From Chloroflexota bacterium (GTDB lineage: Bacteria; Chloroflexota; Dehalococcoidia; JACQGW01): a stretch of DNA of 5,696 nt. The translations under genes were made by a program, and so were the position numbers. The DNA lies in assembly GCA_016199325.1 (NCBI GenBank), contig JACQGW010000393.1:1-5696 (forward strand). Reading direction: 5' to 3'. Under the pieces are notes generated by a model, which saw only the letters and a program-made list of their open reading frames with translations, was not told the DNA's origin and made no database searches. Shown in pieces: positions 1-5,344 of this stretch. How positions within the stretch are numbered: position 1 is the first letter of the stretch; the number at the start of each line of letters is the position of its first letter.

Positions 1-15
1 CCCATCACCCATCAC
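1..15. repeat. Short tandem repeat CCCATCA at the left edge
   Basis: Two full copies of the 7-mer CCCATCA plus a final C are visible (GTGATGG on the minus strand), cut by the window edge, so the array may be longer. It is read in frame as the last residues (RVMGDG) of the minus-strand regulator. By comparison with E. coli CdaR that protein should end about here, so the repeat probably marks the gene end and the start of the downstream spacer. Confidence 0.5.
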
Positions 16-1206
16 TCGTCTCTGCTCCATGCGGAGGAGGGTGAGCGCCAGGGCGAGGGGCAGGGCGTCCCAGAAGTGGCGGAGATCGCGGCCCGTTGTC
101 CGCTTCAATTTGGACAGACGGTACAGCAAGGTGTGGCGGTGGAGGGAGAGCTGCCGGGCGGCTCCGGAGACCGAGAGATCGGCGTCGAGCAGCGCGCGAA
201 CGGTCTGGATCAGCTCGTCGTCGAGTCCGTCGACGAGGTGGCCGGCCAGCGTCATCTTCGTCGCCTCATCCGCATCGCTGACAAAGACGCCAAGGCTGAC
301 GTCGGCAAGGGTGTAGATAGGACCGGGGAAATCCAGCCGAATGCCGGCATCCAGTGCCAGCGCCGCCTCCCGGTAGGATCGGATCAAGCCTGTCAGCTCC
401 GGGAGGTACCGGCCGACCCCCAAGCGGATCGAGGGGACCGGCGACTCGGCCAGGGTCTGAACCAGGCGCCGGGCGGCTTCGTCGAGCTGGCGATCGGCTT
501 CGGGGGGATCGACCGCCAGGAGCACGGCAACGCGCCCGCCTCCCAGGTAGCCGGCCGTGACTCGCTGAGGCGGGTCAAAGGCCCGCGCGATGCTGCGCAT
601 AAGCCAGGGCTTCTGCTCCGGGGCGACCATGGGCCTGGCCCGGTTGCCATTGGGGCTGCCCCCTGCTTCCATCGGTCCGACGAGTGCCAGTGCGATAGCC
701 GCCCGGGGGGCAGCAAGGTCCATGCCCAGTACTGCCGCCTCTTCGATGAGTAACGACGGATCGTCGACGCGGTCGGCATGCAGCACGTCATAGAGGAACT
801 TGTCCTTGAGCTCCCGCTGCTGGGGGATCTGTTCGACGATTGCTGTCTGGTGAACGAGCACTTCGGCAACTACTTCCACGTACCGGGCGACGGTTCGAAC
901 GCGCTCGCGCTCTCCCGAGAGGAGGATGACCCCGATCGCTTGTCCATCGTAGCTGAGCGGGAGACCGAAGATCTGGTCGTAGTGCAGGCCGGGAGGTTGG
1001 TCAGCAGGAAGCTCCTCAGGGATCGCCTCGCAGAGTTGTCCCGTCCTGATGACCCGGAGGGCGAACCGTTGGGGAGAGCGTGGGAAGGAAGGGCCATCGG
1101 CAGCGATGACGAAGCCGGTCTCGTCGACAATGGCGATCGGTCCCTCGACGAGCCGGCCGAGCTGCTCGACGATCTGTTGGGCGATGTCGGCTCGCAGCTT
1201 GATCAT
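1..1206 (-). CDS. CdaR/PucR-family sugar-diacid transcriptional regulator, 3' end cut by window edge
   Basis: This is a cytoplasmic DNA-binding regulator. The minus frame is open from an ATG at 1206 to the edge (402 codons). Residues 3 to about 130 match the sugar-diacid recognition domain, with LVEGPIAIVDETGFVIAADG at 19-38 and later LPLSYDGQAIGVILLSGE. The middle resembles the GGDEF-like domain of the family (LGVGRYLPELTGLIRSYREA). The C-terminus is a PucR helix-turn-helix, with LHRHTLLYRL at about 355-364 followed by TGRDL and the closing LALALTLL. The order and spacing follow E. coli CdaR (385 residues, recalled from memory), so only the tail should be missing. The ATG at 1206 fits the family N-terminus and has AAAGGGG on the minus strand (1217-1211) 4 nt upstream. 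An upstream in-frame ATG at 1362 is disfavoured because it would add 52 non-family residues. The gene is divergent from rpoN. In E. coli CdaR activates glucarate/glycerate use; the ligand here is unknown. No cysteine or membrane signal suggests export. Confidence 0.9.
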   Translation of the reverse strand, partial: MIKLRADIAQQIVEQLGRLVEGPIAIVDETGFVIAADGPSFPRSPQRFALRVIRTGQLCEAIPEELPADQPPGLHYDQIFGLPLSYDGQAIGVILLSGERERVRTVARYVEVVAEVLVHQTAIVEQIPQQRELKDKFLYDVLHADRVDDPSLLIEEAAVLGMDLAAPRAAIALALVGPMEAGGSPNGNRARPMVAPEQKPWLMRSIARAFDPPQRVTAGYLGGGRVAVLLAVDPPEADRQLDEAARRLVQTLAESPVPSIRLGVGRYLPELTGLIRSYREAALALDAGIRLDFPGPIYTLADVSLGVFVSDADEATKMTLAGHLVDGLDDELIQTVRALLDADLSVSGAARQLSLHRHTLLYRLSKLKRTTGRDLRHFWDALPLALALTLLRMEQRRVMGDG

Positions 1207-1231
1207 CCTGCCCCTTTGTCCCCGGCCGGCA

Positions 1232-1248
1232 TGCAAGATGCGCACCAG
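1232..1248 (-). promoter_or_regulatory. Putative sigma-54 (-24/-12) promoter of the CdaR-like gene
   Basis: Read on the minus strand the site is CTGGTGCGCATCTTGCA. Against the published consensus YTGGCACG-N4-TTGCW it differs at two positions (CA to TG in the -24 box) and has the invariant GG (1246-1245) and GC (1234-1233) exactly 12 bp apart. Counting 12 nt downstream of the -12 base predicts transcription start at about 1221. That leaves a 15-nt leader that still contains the AAAGGGG Shine-Dalgarno before the ATG at 1206, a functional geometry. This is inference from motif and spacing. Confidence 0.5.
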
Positions 1249-1250
1249 CC

Positions 1251-1269
1251 CGATCGCGACAGGCGACCG
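1251..1269. promoter_or_regulatory. Imperfect dyad centred between the two sigma-54 promoters (possible operator)
   Basis: CGATCGC (1251-1257) and GCGACCG (1263-1269) are inverted with one mismatch in seven, around a 5-bp spacer. The dyad lies between the -24 boxes of the two oppositely directed promoters (1245-1246 and 1275-1276), so a protein bound there could act on both. The CdaR-like regulator is the obvious candidate. In a GC-rich region a 6/7 dyad can arise by chance. Confidence 0.3.
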
Positions 1270-1272
1270 AGC

Positions 1273-1288
1273 TTGGCACGAAACTTGC
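1273..1288 (+). promoter_or_regulatory. Sigma-54 (-24/-12) promoter upstream of rpoN
   Basis: The sequence TTGGCACGAAACTTGCCC (1273-1290) matches every fixed base of the sigma-54 consensus YTGGCACG-N4-TTGC; only the final W position is C. GG (1275-1276) and GC (1287-1288) have the required 12-bp phasing. The predicted start is about 1300, giving a leader of about 240 nt before rpoN at 1542. A 12-base fixed match in the right orientation upstream of rpoN itself is very unlikely by chance and suggests positive autoregulation. Sigma-54 promoters also need an AAA+ activator, and none is encoded here. Confidence 0.75.
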
Positions 1289-1300
1289 CCTTCCACAACC

Positions 1301-1330
1301 TTGACCTGGCGTTCCCTCGCGCCGTAGTAT
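1301..1330 (+). promoter_or_regulatory. Possible sigma-70-like promoter for rpoN
   Basis: TTGACC (1301-1306) matches five of six bases of the -35 consensus, and TAGTAT (1325-1330) four of six of the -10 consensus, with an 18-bp spacer. Transcription would start near 1337. It would supply basal, sigma-54-independent expression downstream of the sigma-54 promoter. Housekeeping promoter rules in this lineage are not well known to me, so this is tentative. Confidence 0.35.
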
Positions 1331-1423
1331 TGAAGTGTGTGGGCACACCGGCCGGGGCCCATAGCTCTGGTGGAGTGACTTCTCACAACGGTTTGCCCAG
1401 ACGGTTCGCAGGACGTCACGGAG

Positions 1424-1437
1424 GATGTGATCACATC
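1424..1437. promoter_or_regulatory. Perfect 14-bp palindrome GATGTGATCACATC
   Basis: GATGTGATCACATC equals its own reverse complement. Its core TGTGATCACA resembles symmetric operators of helix-turn-helix dimers, with CRP-like half-sites but no 6-bp spacer. It lies about 118 nt before the rpoN start codon, inside the rpoN leader, and about 210 bp upstream of the predicted start of the CdaR-like gene. The latter distance is normal for a sigma-54 activator site. Two weaker dyads with similar halves lie at 1337-1348 (GTGTG-GG-CACAC) and 1375-1386 (GTGA-CTTC-TCAC). Confidence 0.4.
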
Positions 1438-1445
1438 TTCTTGCA

Positions 1446-1469
1446 GGCGTTGCACGCCCGTGCAGCGCC
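1446..1469 (+). other. Stem-loop in the rpoN mRNA leader
   Basis: Arms 1446-1456 and 1459-1469 are complementary over 11 positions, one of them a G-U pair (1450/1465). Opening the innermost pair gives a 10-pair stem with a 4-nt GCCC loop. The stem is GC-rich and should be stable. No U-run follows, so it is not a standard intrinsic terminator. It ends about 57 nt before the rpoN Shine-Dalgarno and does not cover it; it could affect mRNA stability or bind a regulator. Confidence 0.35.
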
Positions 1470-1541
1470 GGACCACCTGAATAGCGTCACCGACGACGTG
1501 ACCGCTGCTTCGACGACGAAGGGGCGAAGGAGAGCGACTCT

Positions 1542-2957
1542 ATGTCCGAAATGGACTTGACGCTGCTGCCGCAGCAGACGATGAAGGTATCCCCGCGACT
1601 CGTTGCTGCCAACCACATCCTCGAACTCTCCTCTATGGAGCTCCAGGAGCTCATCGGTCAGGAGCTCAGCGAGAATCCGGCGCTCGAAAAGATGGAAGAA
1701 CCGACCTGCCCGGTCTGTGGCGCGGCGATGCAGGGGAGCATCTGCCCACACTGCTTGAGTCAGCAGAAGAAGGACGAGCCGAGCAGCGAGCTCATGGAGG
1801 CGAATGACGAGTACGCCCTCGCCGGTTCCTCGACGAGCCAGGCCGGCGACGACGAGTTCGATCCGCTGACACAGGTTCCGGATCAGATGACGCTCACCGA
1901 GTACCTGCTGACGGAGCTTCGGGCCGCCCTCCCACGGGATGACTACCCGATCGCCGAATACCTGGTCGGCAGTCTGGACGAGCGGGGCTGGCTCGGCTGC
2001 TCAGTCCGAGAGGTTGCCGATCAGTTCGGGACCGACGACGAGCGGATTCTTCGGGTGCTGCGCCACCTCCAGGGGCTGGAGCCCATCGGGATTGGCGCAC
2101 GGGACCTGCGGGAGTGTTTGCTCATCCAGCTCGCCTACCTCGAGGAAGAGGAGTGCGTCCGGCAGCCGTACGCCCGGGAGATCATCGACCAGTACCTGAC
2201 GGAGCTGGGCGAGCACAAGTTCGGCAAGATCGCCCATGCGCTCAAGATCAGCCACACGGAGGTCGAGGCCGTCTGGGACTTCATCAAGACGCATCTGAAT
2301 CCCTACCCGGCCCACCTCTACGCCGGCACCGCCAGCTCGGCCGTCCGCGACACCCGTTCCGTCCACACGGTTCCCGACGTCATCATCAACGCCCGCGAAG
2401 GCCAGTACGAAGTGGACGTGCTGGAGTCCAAGCGCTATTTCCTGCGTGTGACGCCGCTCTATCACCAGCTTGCCAGCCAGGTGGCGAATGATGGCAGTGC
2501 CTTCTCCGACGACGAGAAGCGCCACATCCTGAACTACGTTAATCGGGCAAAGCTGTTCATCCAGAACATCAACCAGCGCCGGCAGACGCTCCAGCGCATT
2601 ACGCAGTGCCTGGTCGAAAACCAGAAGGACTTCCTCGAGTACGGCATTCGGTCGTTGCGGGCGCTGACGCGCGCCGCGGTGGCCGCCGAGCTCGGCCTGC
2701 ACGAATCGACGGTCAGCCGAGCGACGGCGCACAAGTTCGTCATGTTGCCCTCGCGGCAGGTCATCCCGTTCAGCGTCTTCTTCAGCGCCTCGCTCTCCGT
2801 CAAGGACGTGATCAAGGAGATGATCGAGACGGAGAACCGGCCGCTGACCGACCAGGAGATCGCCCACCTGCTGGCGCGCCAGGGGATCAACATCGCCCGC
2901 CGGACCGTCGCCAAGTACCGCGAGCAATTGGGCATTCTTCCCTCGCCGCTGCGCTAG
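1542..2957 (+). CDS. rpoN: RNA polymerase sigma-54 factor RpoN with a zinc-ribbon-like insert
   Basis: RpoN directs core RNA polymerase to -24/-12 promoters, where opening depends on AAA+ activators. The 471-residue length is normal. Region I, the activator-interacting part, is recognisable but poor in Gln at about 5-50 (LPQQTMKVSPRLVAANHILE, then SSMELQELI and SENPALE). Core-binding signatures include GLEPIGIGARDLRECLLIQL (178-197) and PDVII (278-282). The DNA-binding domain has LHESTVSRATAHKFV (386-400) and FF at 413-414. The RpoN box ARRTVAKYRE (452-461) is canonical. The unusual part is CPVC...CPHC at 56-71 (C56, C59, C68, C71; spacing CX2C-X8-CX2C) in the variable region II, which looks like a zinc ribbon. 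The ATG at 1542 has AAGGAG at 1527-1532, 9 nt upstream; an ATG at 1551 is too far from it. The gene is divergent from the CdaR-like gene and followed after 39 nt by the kinase gene, with no visible terminator between. A sigma-54 promoter at 1273 suggests autoregulation. Confidence 0.96.
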   Translation: MSEMDLTLLPQQTMKVSPRLVAANHILELSSMELQELIGQELSENPALEKMEEPTCPVCGAAMQGSICPHCLSQQKKDEPSSELMEANDEYALAGSSTSQAGDDEFDPLTQVPDQMTLTEYLLTELRAALPRDDYPIAEYLVGSLDERGWLGCSVREVADQFGTDDERILRVLRHLQGLEPIGIGARDLRECLLIQLAYLEEEECVRQPYAREIIDQYLTELGEHKFGKIAHALKISHTEVEAVWDFIKTHLNPYPAHLYAGTASSAVRDTRSVHTVPDVIINAREGQYEVDVLESKRYFLRVTPLYHQLASQVANDGSAFSDDEKRHILNYVNRAKLFIQNINQRRQTLQRITQCLVENQKDFLEYGIRSLRALTRAAVAAELGLHESTVSRATAHKFVMLPSRQVIPFSVFFSASLSVKDVIKEMIETENRPLTDQEIAHLLARQGINIARRTVAKYREQLGILPSPLR

Positions 2958-2982
2958 CGAAGCCGCACCGATCGCCAAAGCA

Positions 2983-2991
2983 TGATACAAT
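2983..2991 (+). promoter_or_regulatory. Extended -10 promoter directly before the kinase gene
   Basis: TGATACAAT is an extended -10 element: TGN followed by TACAAT, five of six bases matching TATAAT. There is no recognisable -35 box 17 bp upstream (CCGCAC). Transcription would start at about 2998, on top of the ATG at 2997, so the transcript would be leaderless if that ATG is used, or have a leader of about 53 nt to the ATG at 3051. Such an AT-rich patch stands out in this GC-rich gap. Confidence 0.45.
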
Positions 2992-2996
2992 AAAGG

Positions 2997-4634
2997 ATGG
3001 TCCGCGCCGACGTGCGAGCGCGGGCCAGACCGATCCCCTGGCGAGAGGCGATGGCGACCAGCGACTTTGCGCATCTCGACGCTGTGGAATCCGCGACCGG
3101 CGTTCAGGCCGGCCTCGACGACGTCGTCGGCCAGATCGTTCAGGCCGTCGGCGGTGAGGCGGGTTTCCTGACGCTCTGGGCGACGCCCGGCGGGGGCGGC
3201 TCCCAGCTCTCGACCTACGGGCTGAGCCCCGATTCGCTCCGGGCGATCGCACCGCTGATCCACCAGATCGCCGAGCTGCTCCATCACCAGCCGGCGCCGA
3301 CTCCGGTCGGCGCCGACGACCTCCAGCCTGCCGTGCCCGCAGAGCTCGACGGCCTCCAGGCCGTCGCCTTTCCGCTCCAGTACGAGGGCCGGCTGCACGG
3401 CTTCCTCTGCTTGCTGCATCCACCGGAAGCGACCGACCTGCTTCGGGCCCATCCCGGCATTGGCAAGATCATCGTCGACCAGGTCACGGTCGTCGTCCAG
3501 AACAGCCACCTGCTCCAGCGGCTCACCGACGAGAAGCGCTGGCTCGAGGCCGTCGTGGCGCACAGCGCCGACGGCATCCTCATCGTCGACACCCGGCGGC
3601 GCATCGTCGGCTTTAACCCCGCGTTCGAGCGGCTGAGCGGCTGGCGGGTAACGGAGGCGCGCGGCCGGCGACTTGGCGAGGCGTTTGGCCTGCGCACACG
3701 CGAGGGGCAGCCCTTTGATCCGTTGTCGGCGCCCGCCGGCACCGGCGACGCCGCCCGGCGGGTCGATCTGCTCCTCCGGACCCGCGGCGGCCGCACGCTG
3801 GACGTCGAAGTCGCCTACGCCGTCATTGCCGGCGCTGAGGGCCAACCCCTTGGGAGCATTCTCAACGTCCGGGACATCACGGCCCGGCGGGAAGCCGACG
3901 AGCTGCAATCGACCTTTCTCTCGGTGATCTCCCACGAGCTCCAGACCCCCATCGCCGTCATCCGCGGCTACGCCGAGCTGCTTGGGGAGGAAGGGCTCGA
4001 CCTACCGCCGACCGAGCTGCGCGGCCGCCTGCTCGCGATTCGGGACGAGAGCCGCCGCCTTGCCAAGATGGTCGAGAATCTCCTCCAGGCTTCTCGCCTC
4101 CAGGCCGGCGGCGTTGCCCTCCAGCGAGAGACCCTGGCACTGTCGGGATTGACCCGCCTCGTCGCCGAGCGGATGGCGTCGACTACCGTTCGGCACCGGA
4201 TCGCCGTCGACGTGCCGGACGACCTGCCGACGGTGCTCGCCGACTTCGAGCGGGTGCGCGAGGTCCTGACCAACCTGTTGGAGAACGCCATTAAGTACTC
4301 GCCGGACGGCGGCACGATCCGGATCGAGGGGCGCCACACCGGCAGCGAGGTCGTCATCAGCGTGACGGATCCCGGGATCGGCATCCCCGACCACGCCCGG
4401 GGCCAGCTCTTCCGGCGGTTCTCACGGCTCAATCACGGCCTGGTCCGGCGGCGGAAGGGGACAGGGCTTGGCCTCTATATCTGCAAGGCGATTGTCGAGG
4501 CGCACGGCGGGCGCATCTGGGTCGAGTCCGCCCCCGGCGGCGGCACGACGTTCAGCTTCAGCATCCCGCGTGAGGCACCGGCCGACCTGCCGGTTCTGTT
4601 CGGCCGCCCGGGCCAGATCGAGGTGTCGACGTGA
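2997..4634 (+). CDS. Soluble GAF-PAS sensor histidine kinase
   Basis: This two-component sensor kinase autophosphorylates and passes phosphate to the regulator encoded next. Positions refer to 545 residues from 2997. A GAF-like domain covers about 25-170 (VAFPLQYEGRLHGFLCLLHP at 123-142). A PAS domain covers about 177-300 (SADGILIVD, GFNPAFERLSGW, ending NVRDITARREADELQ). HisKA follows with the H-box SHELQTP at 312-318: H313 is the phosphorylated His, and the E314/T317 pattern fits kinases that also dephosphorylate. The ATPase domain has the N-box LTNLLENAIKYSP (424-436), G1 DPGIGIP (458-464), F-box LFRRFSRL (471-478) and G2 KGTGLGL (487-493). No membrane segment is seen, so sensing is likely cytoplasmic; the ligand is unknown. 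The start is uncertain. The ATG at 2997 has no spaced Shine-Dalgarno but fits a leaderless transcript. The ATG at 3051 has AGAGG only 2 nt upstream and would remove an Arg-rich, non-family 18-residue lead. The stop overlaps the regulator start by 4 nt (GTGA). Confidence 0.93.
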   Translation: MVRADVRARARPIPWREAMATSDFAHLDAVESATGVQAGLDDVVGQIVQAVGGEAGFLTLWATPGGGGSQLSTYGLSPDSLRAIAPLIHQIAELLHHQPAPTPVGADDLQPAVPAELDGLQAVAFPLQYEGRLHGFLCLLHPPEATDLLRAHPGIGKIIVDQVTVVVQNSHLLQRLTDEKRWLEAVVAHSADGILIVDTRRRIVGFNPAFERLSGWRVTEARGRRLGEAFGLRTREGQPFDPLSAPAGTGDAARRVDLLLRTRGGRTLDVEVAYAVIAGAEGQPLGSILNVRDITARREADELQSTFLSVISHELQTPIAVIRGYAELLGEEGLDLPPTELRGRLLAIRDESRRLAKMVENLLQASRLQAGGVALQRETLALSGLTRLVAERMASTTVRHRIAVDVPDDLPTVLADFERVREVLTNLLENAIKYSPDGGTIRIEGRHTGSEVVISVTDPGIGIPDHARGQLFRRFSRLNHGLVRRRKGTGLGLYICKAIVEAHGGRIWVESAPGGGTTFSFSIPREAPADLPVLFGRPGQIEVST

Positions 4635-5344
4635 ACCCGATGGAACACCAGACCATCCTCGTCGTCGACGACGAGCCGCATATCGTCGACGTCATCCGGC
4701 TGACGCTGGAGCGCGAGCGCTTTGATGTGATCGAAGCCGGCGACGGCTACGTGGCGCTTCGCCAGTTGCGCGAGCGCCTGCCCGACCTCGTGCTGCTGGA
4801 CGTTATGATGCCGGACATGGACGGGTTCGAGACGCTGCGCGAGGTGCGTGCGGCCTCGAACGTGCCGGTTATCATGCTCACCGTTCAGGCAACGGAGGCC
4901 GACCGCGTGCGTGGCCTCGAGCTTGGCGCCGACGACTACATCGCCAAGCCGTTCAGCCATCGCGAGCTCGTCAGCCGGATTCGCGCCGTCCTCCGCCGGA
5001 GCCAGGCCGCCGACCCGACGGCGAACACCGCCGTCGTCAAGGTCGACGACGACCTCTCCGTCGATTTCAACCGCCGGGAGGTCATCGCTCGCGGCGAGCG
5101 CGTCCGCCTCCGGCCCACCGAGTACAAGCTGCTCTATCACCTCATCCAGAACAGCGGCCGCCTATTGACCCACGACGCGCTGCTCACCCGCGTCTGGGGC
5201 CGCGAATACCGCGACGATACCCAGCTCCTCCGGCTGTATGTCACGTACCTGCGGCAGAAGATCGAGCCCGACGCCGCCCACCCGAGATACATCCTGAACG
5301 AGCGCGGCCTGGGCTACCGCTTCGCCGAGATCGCGCGCGCGTGA
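4631..5344 (+). CDS. OmpR/PhoB-type response regulator (winged helix)
   Basis: This is a cytoplasmic transcription factor of 237 residues, full length for the family, and the presumed partner of the kinase just upstream. The receiver domain (about 7-122) has the acidic pair D13/D14, phosphoacceptor D57 in LLDVMMPDMDG, switch residues T84 and Y103, and K106 in AKPF. The winged-helix DNA-binding domain (about 136-235) shows LRPTEYKLLYHLIQNSGRLLT, then LLTRVWG and RLYVTYLRQKIEPD, ending NERGLGYRF. The wing region resembles KdpE-type regulators, but no kdp genes are here, so no specific name is justified. The GTG at 4631 overlaps the kinase stop (GTGA) and has GAGGTG at 4620-4625, 5 nt upstream; an internal ATG at 4640 is the alternative. 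The overlap implies translational coupling and balanced output of the pair. Target genes are unknown; the glycosyltransferase gene that follows suggests a link to cell-surface polysaccharide, by context only. Confidence 0.95.
   Translation: MNPMEHQTILVVDDEPHIVDVIRLTLERERFDVIEAGDGYVALRQLRERLPDLVLLDVMMPDMDGFETLREVRAASNVPVIMLTVQATEADRVRGLELGADDYIAKPFSHRELVSRIRAVLRRSQAADPTANTAVVKVDDDLSVDFNRREVIARGERVRLRPTEYKLLYHLIQNSGRLLTHDALLTRVWGREYRDDTQLLRLYVTYLRQKIEPDAAHPRYILNERGLGYRFAEIARA

Larger units (their letters stand above)
1207..1541. other. Divergent regulatory intergenic region between the CdaR-like gene and rpoN
   Basis: This 335-bp stretch encodes no convincing protein: the frames open across it are extensions of shadows of the flanking genes. 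From left to right it holds the regulator's Shine-Dalgarno (1211-1217), a minus-strand sigma-54 promoter (1232-1248), an imperfect dyad (1251-1269), a plus-strand sigma-54 promoter (1273-1288), a possible sigma-70-like promoter (1301-1330), three GTGA/TCAC-type dyads (1337-1348, 1375-1386, 1424-1437), a leader hairpin (1446-1469), a GTCAC/GTGAC dyad (1486-1502) and the rpoN Shine-Dalgarno (1527-1532). Confidence 0.8.

Noticed and set aside
76..1560. Long plus-strand open frames over the CdaR-like gene (76-753 and 778-1560)
   Set aside because: They are in exact antisense register with the minus-strand regulator, whose translation matches the CdaR family domain by domain. The plus-strand products have no family features and arise from GC-rich codon use.
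2958..2996. Terminator between rpoN and the kinase gene
   Set aside because: The 39-nt gap has no stable inverted repeat followed by a T-run, so read-through from rpoN remains possible.
2001..3935. A 644-codon minus-strand open frame spanning rpoN and the kinase gene
   Set aside because: rpoN and the kinase lie in the same frame, so their GC-rich third positions leave the opposite strand open through both. The product is Asp/Val/Leu/Gly-rich without motifs, and both sense genes are certain.
4134..4155. TGGCAC inside the kinase gene as a further sigma-54 -24 box
   Set aside because: No TTGC follows at the required spacing, and the site is inside coding sequence. Other GGCAC occurrences on both strands that I checked (near 353, 682, 2500 and 2605) also lack the -12 GC.
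4631..5344. Naming the regulator KdpE
   Set aside because: The winged-helix end resembles KdpE, but the upstream kinase is a soluble GAF-PAS protein without KdpD domains, and no potassium-transport gene is present.
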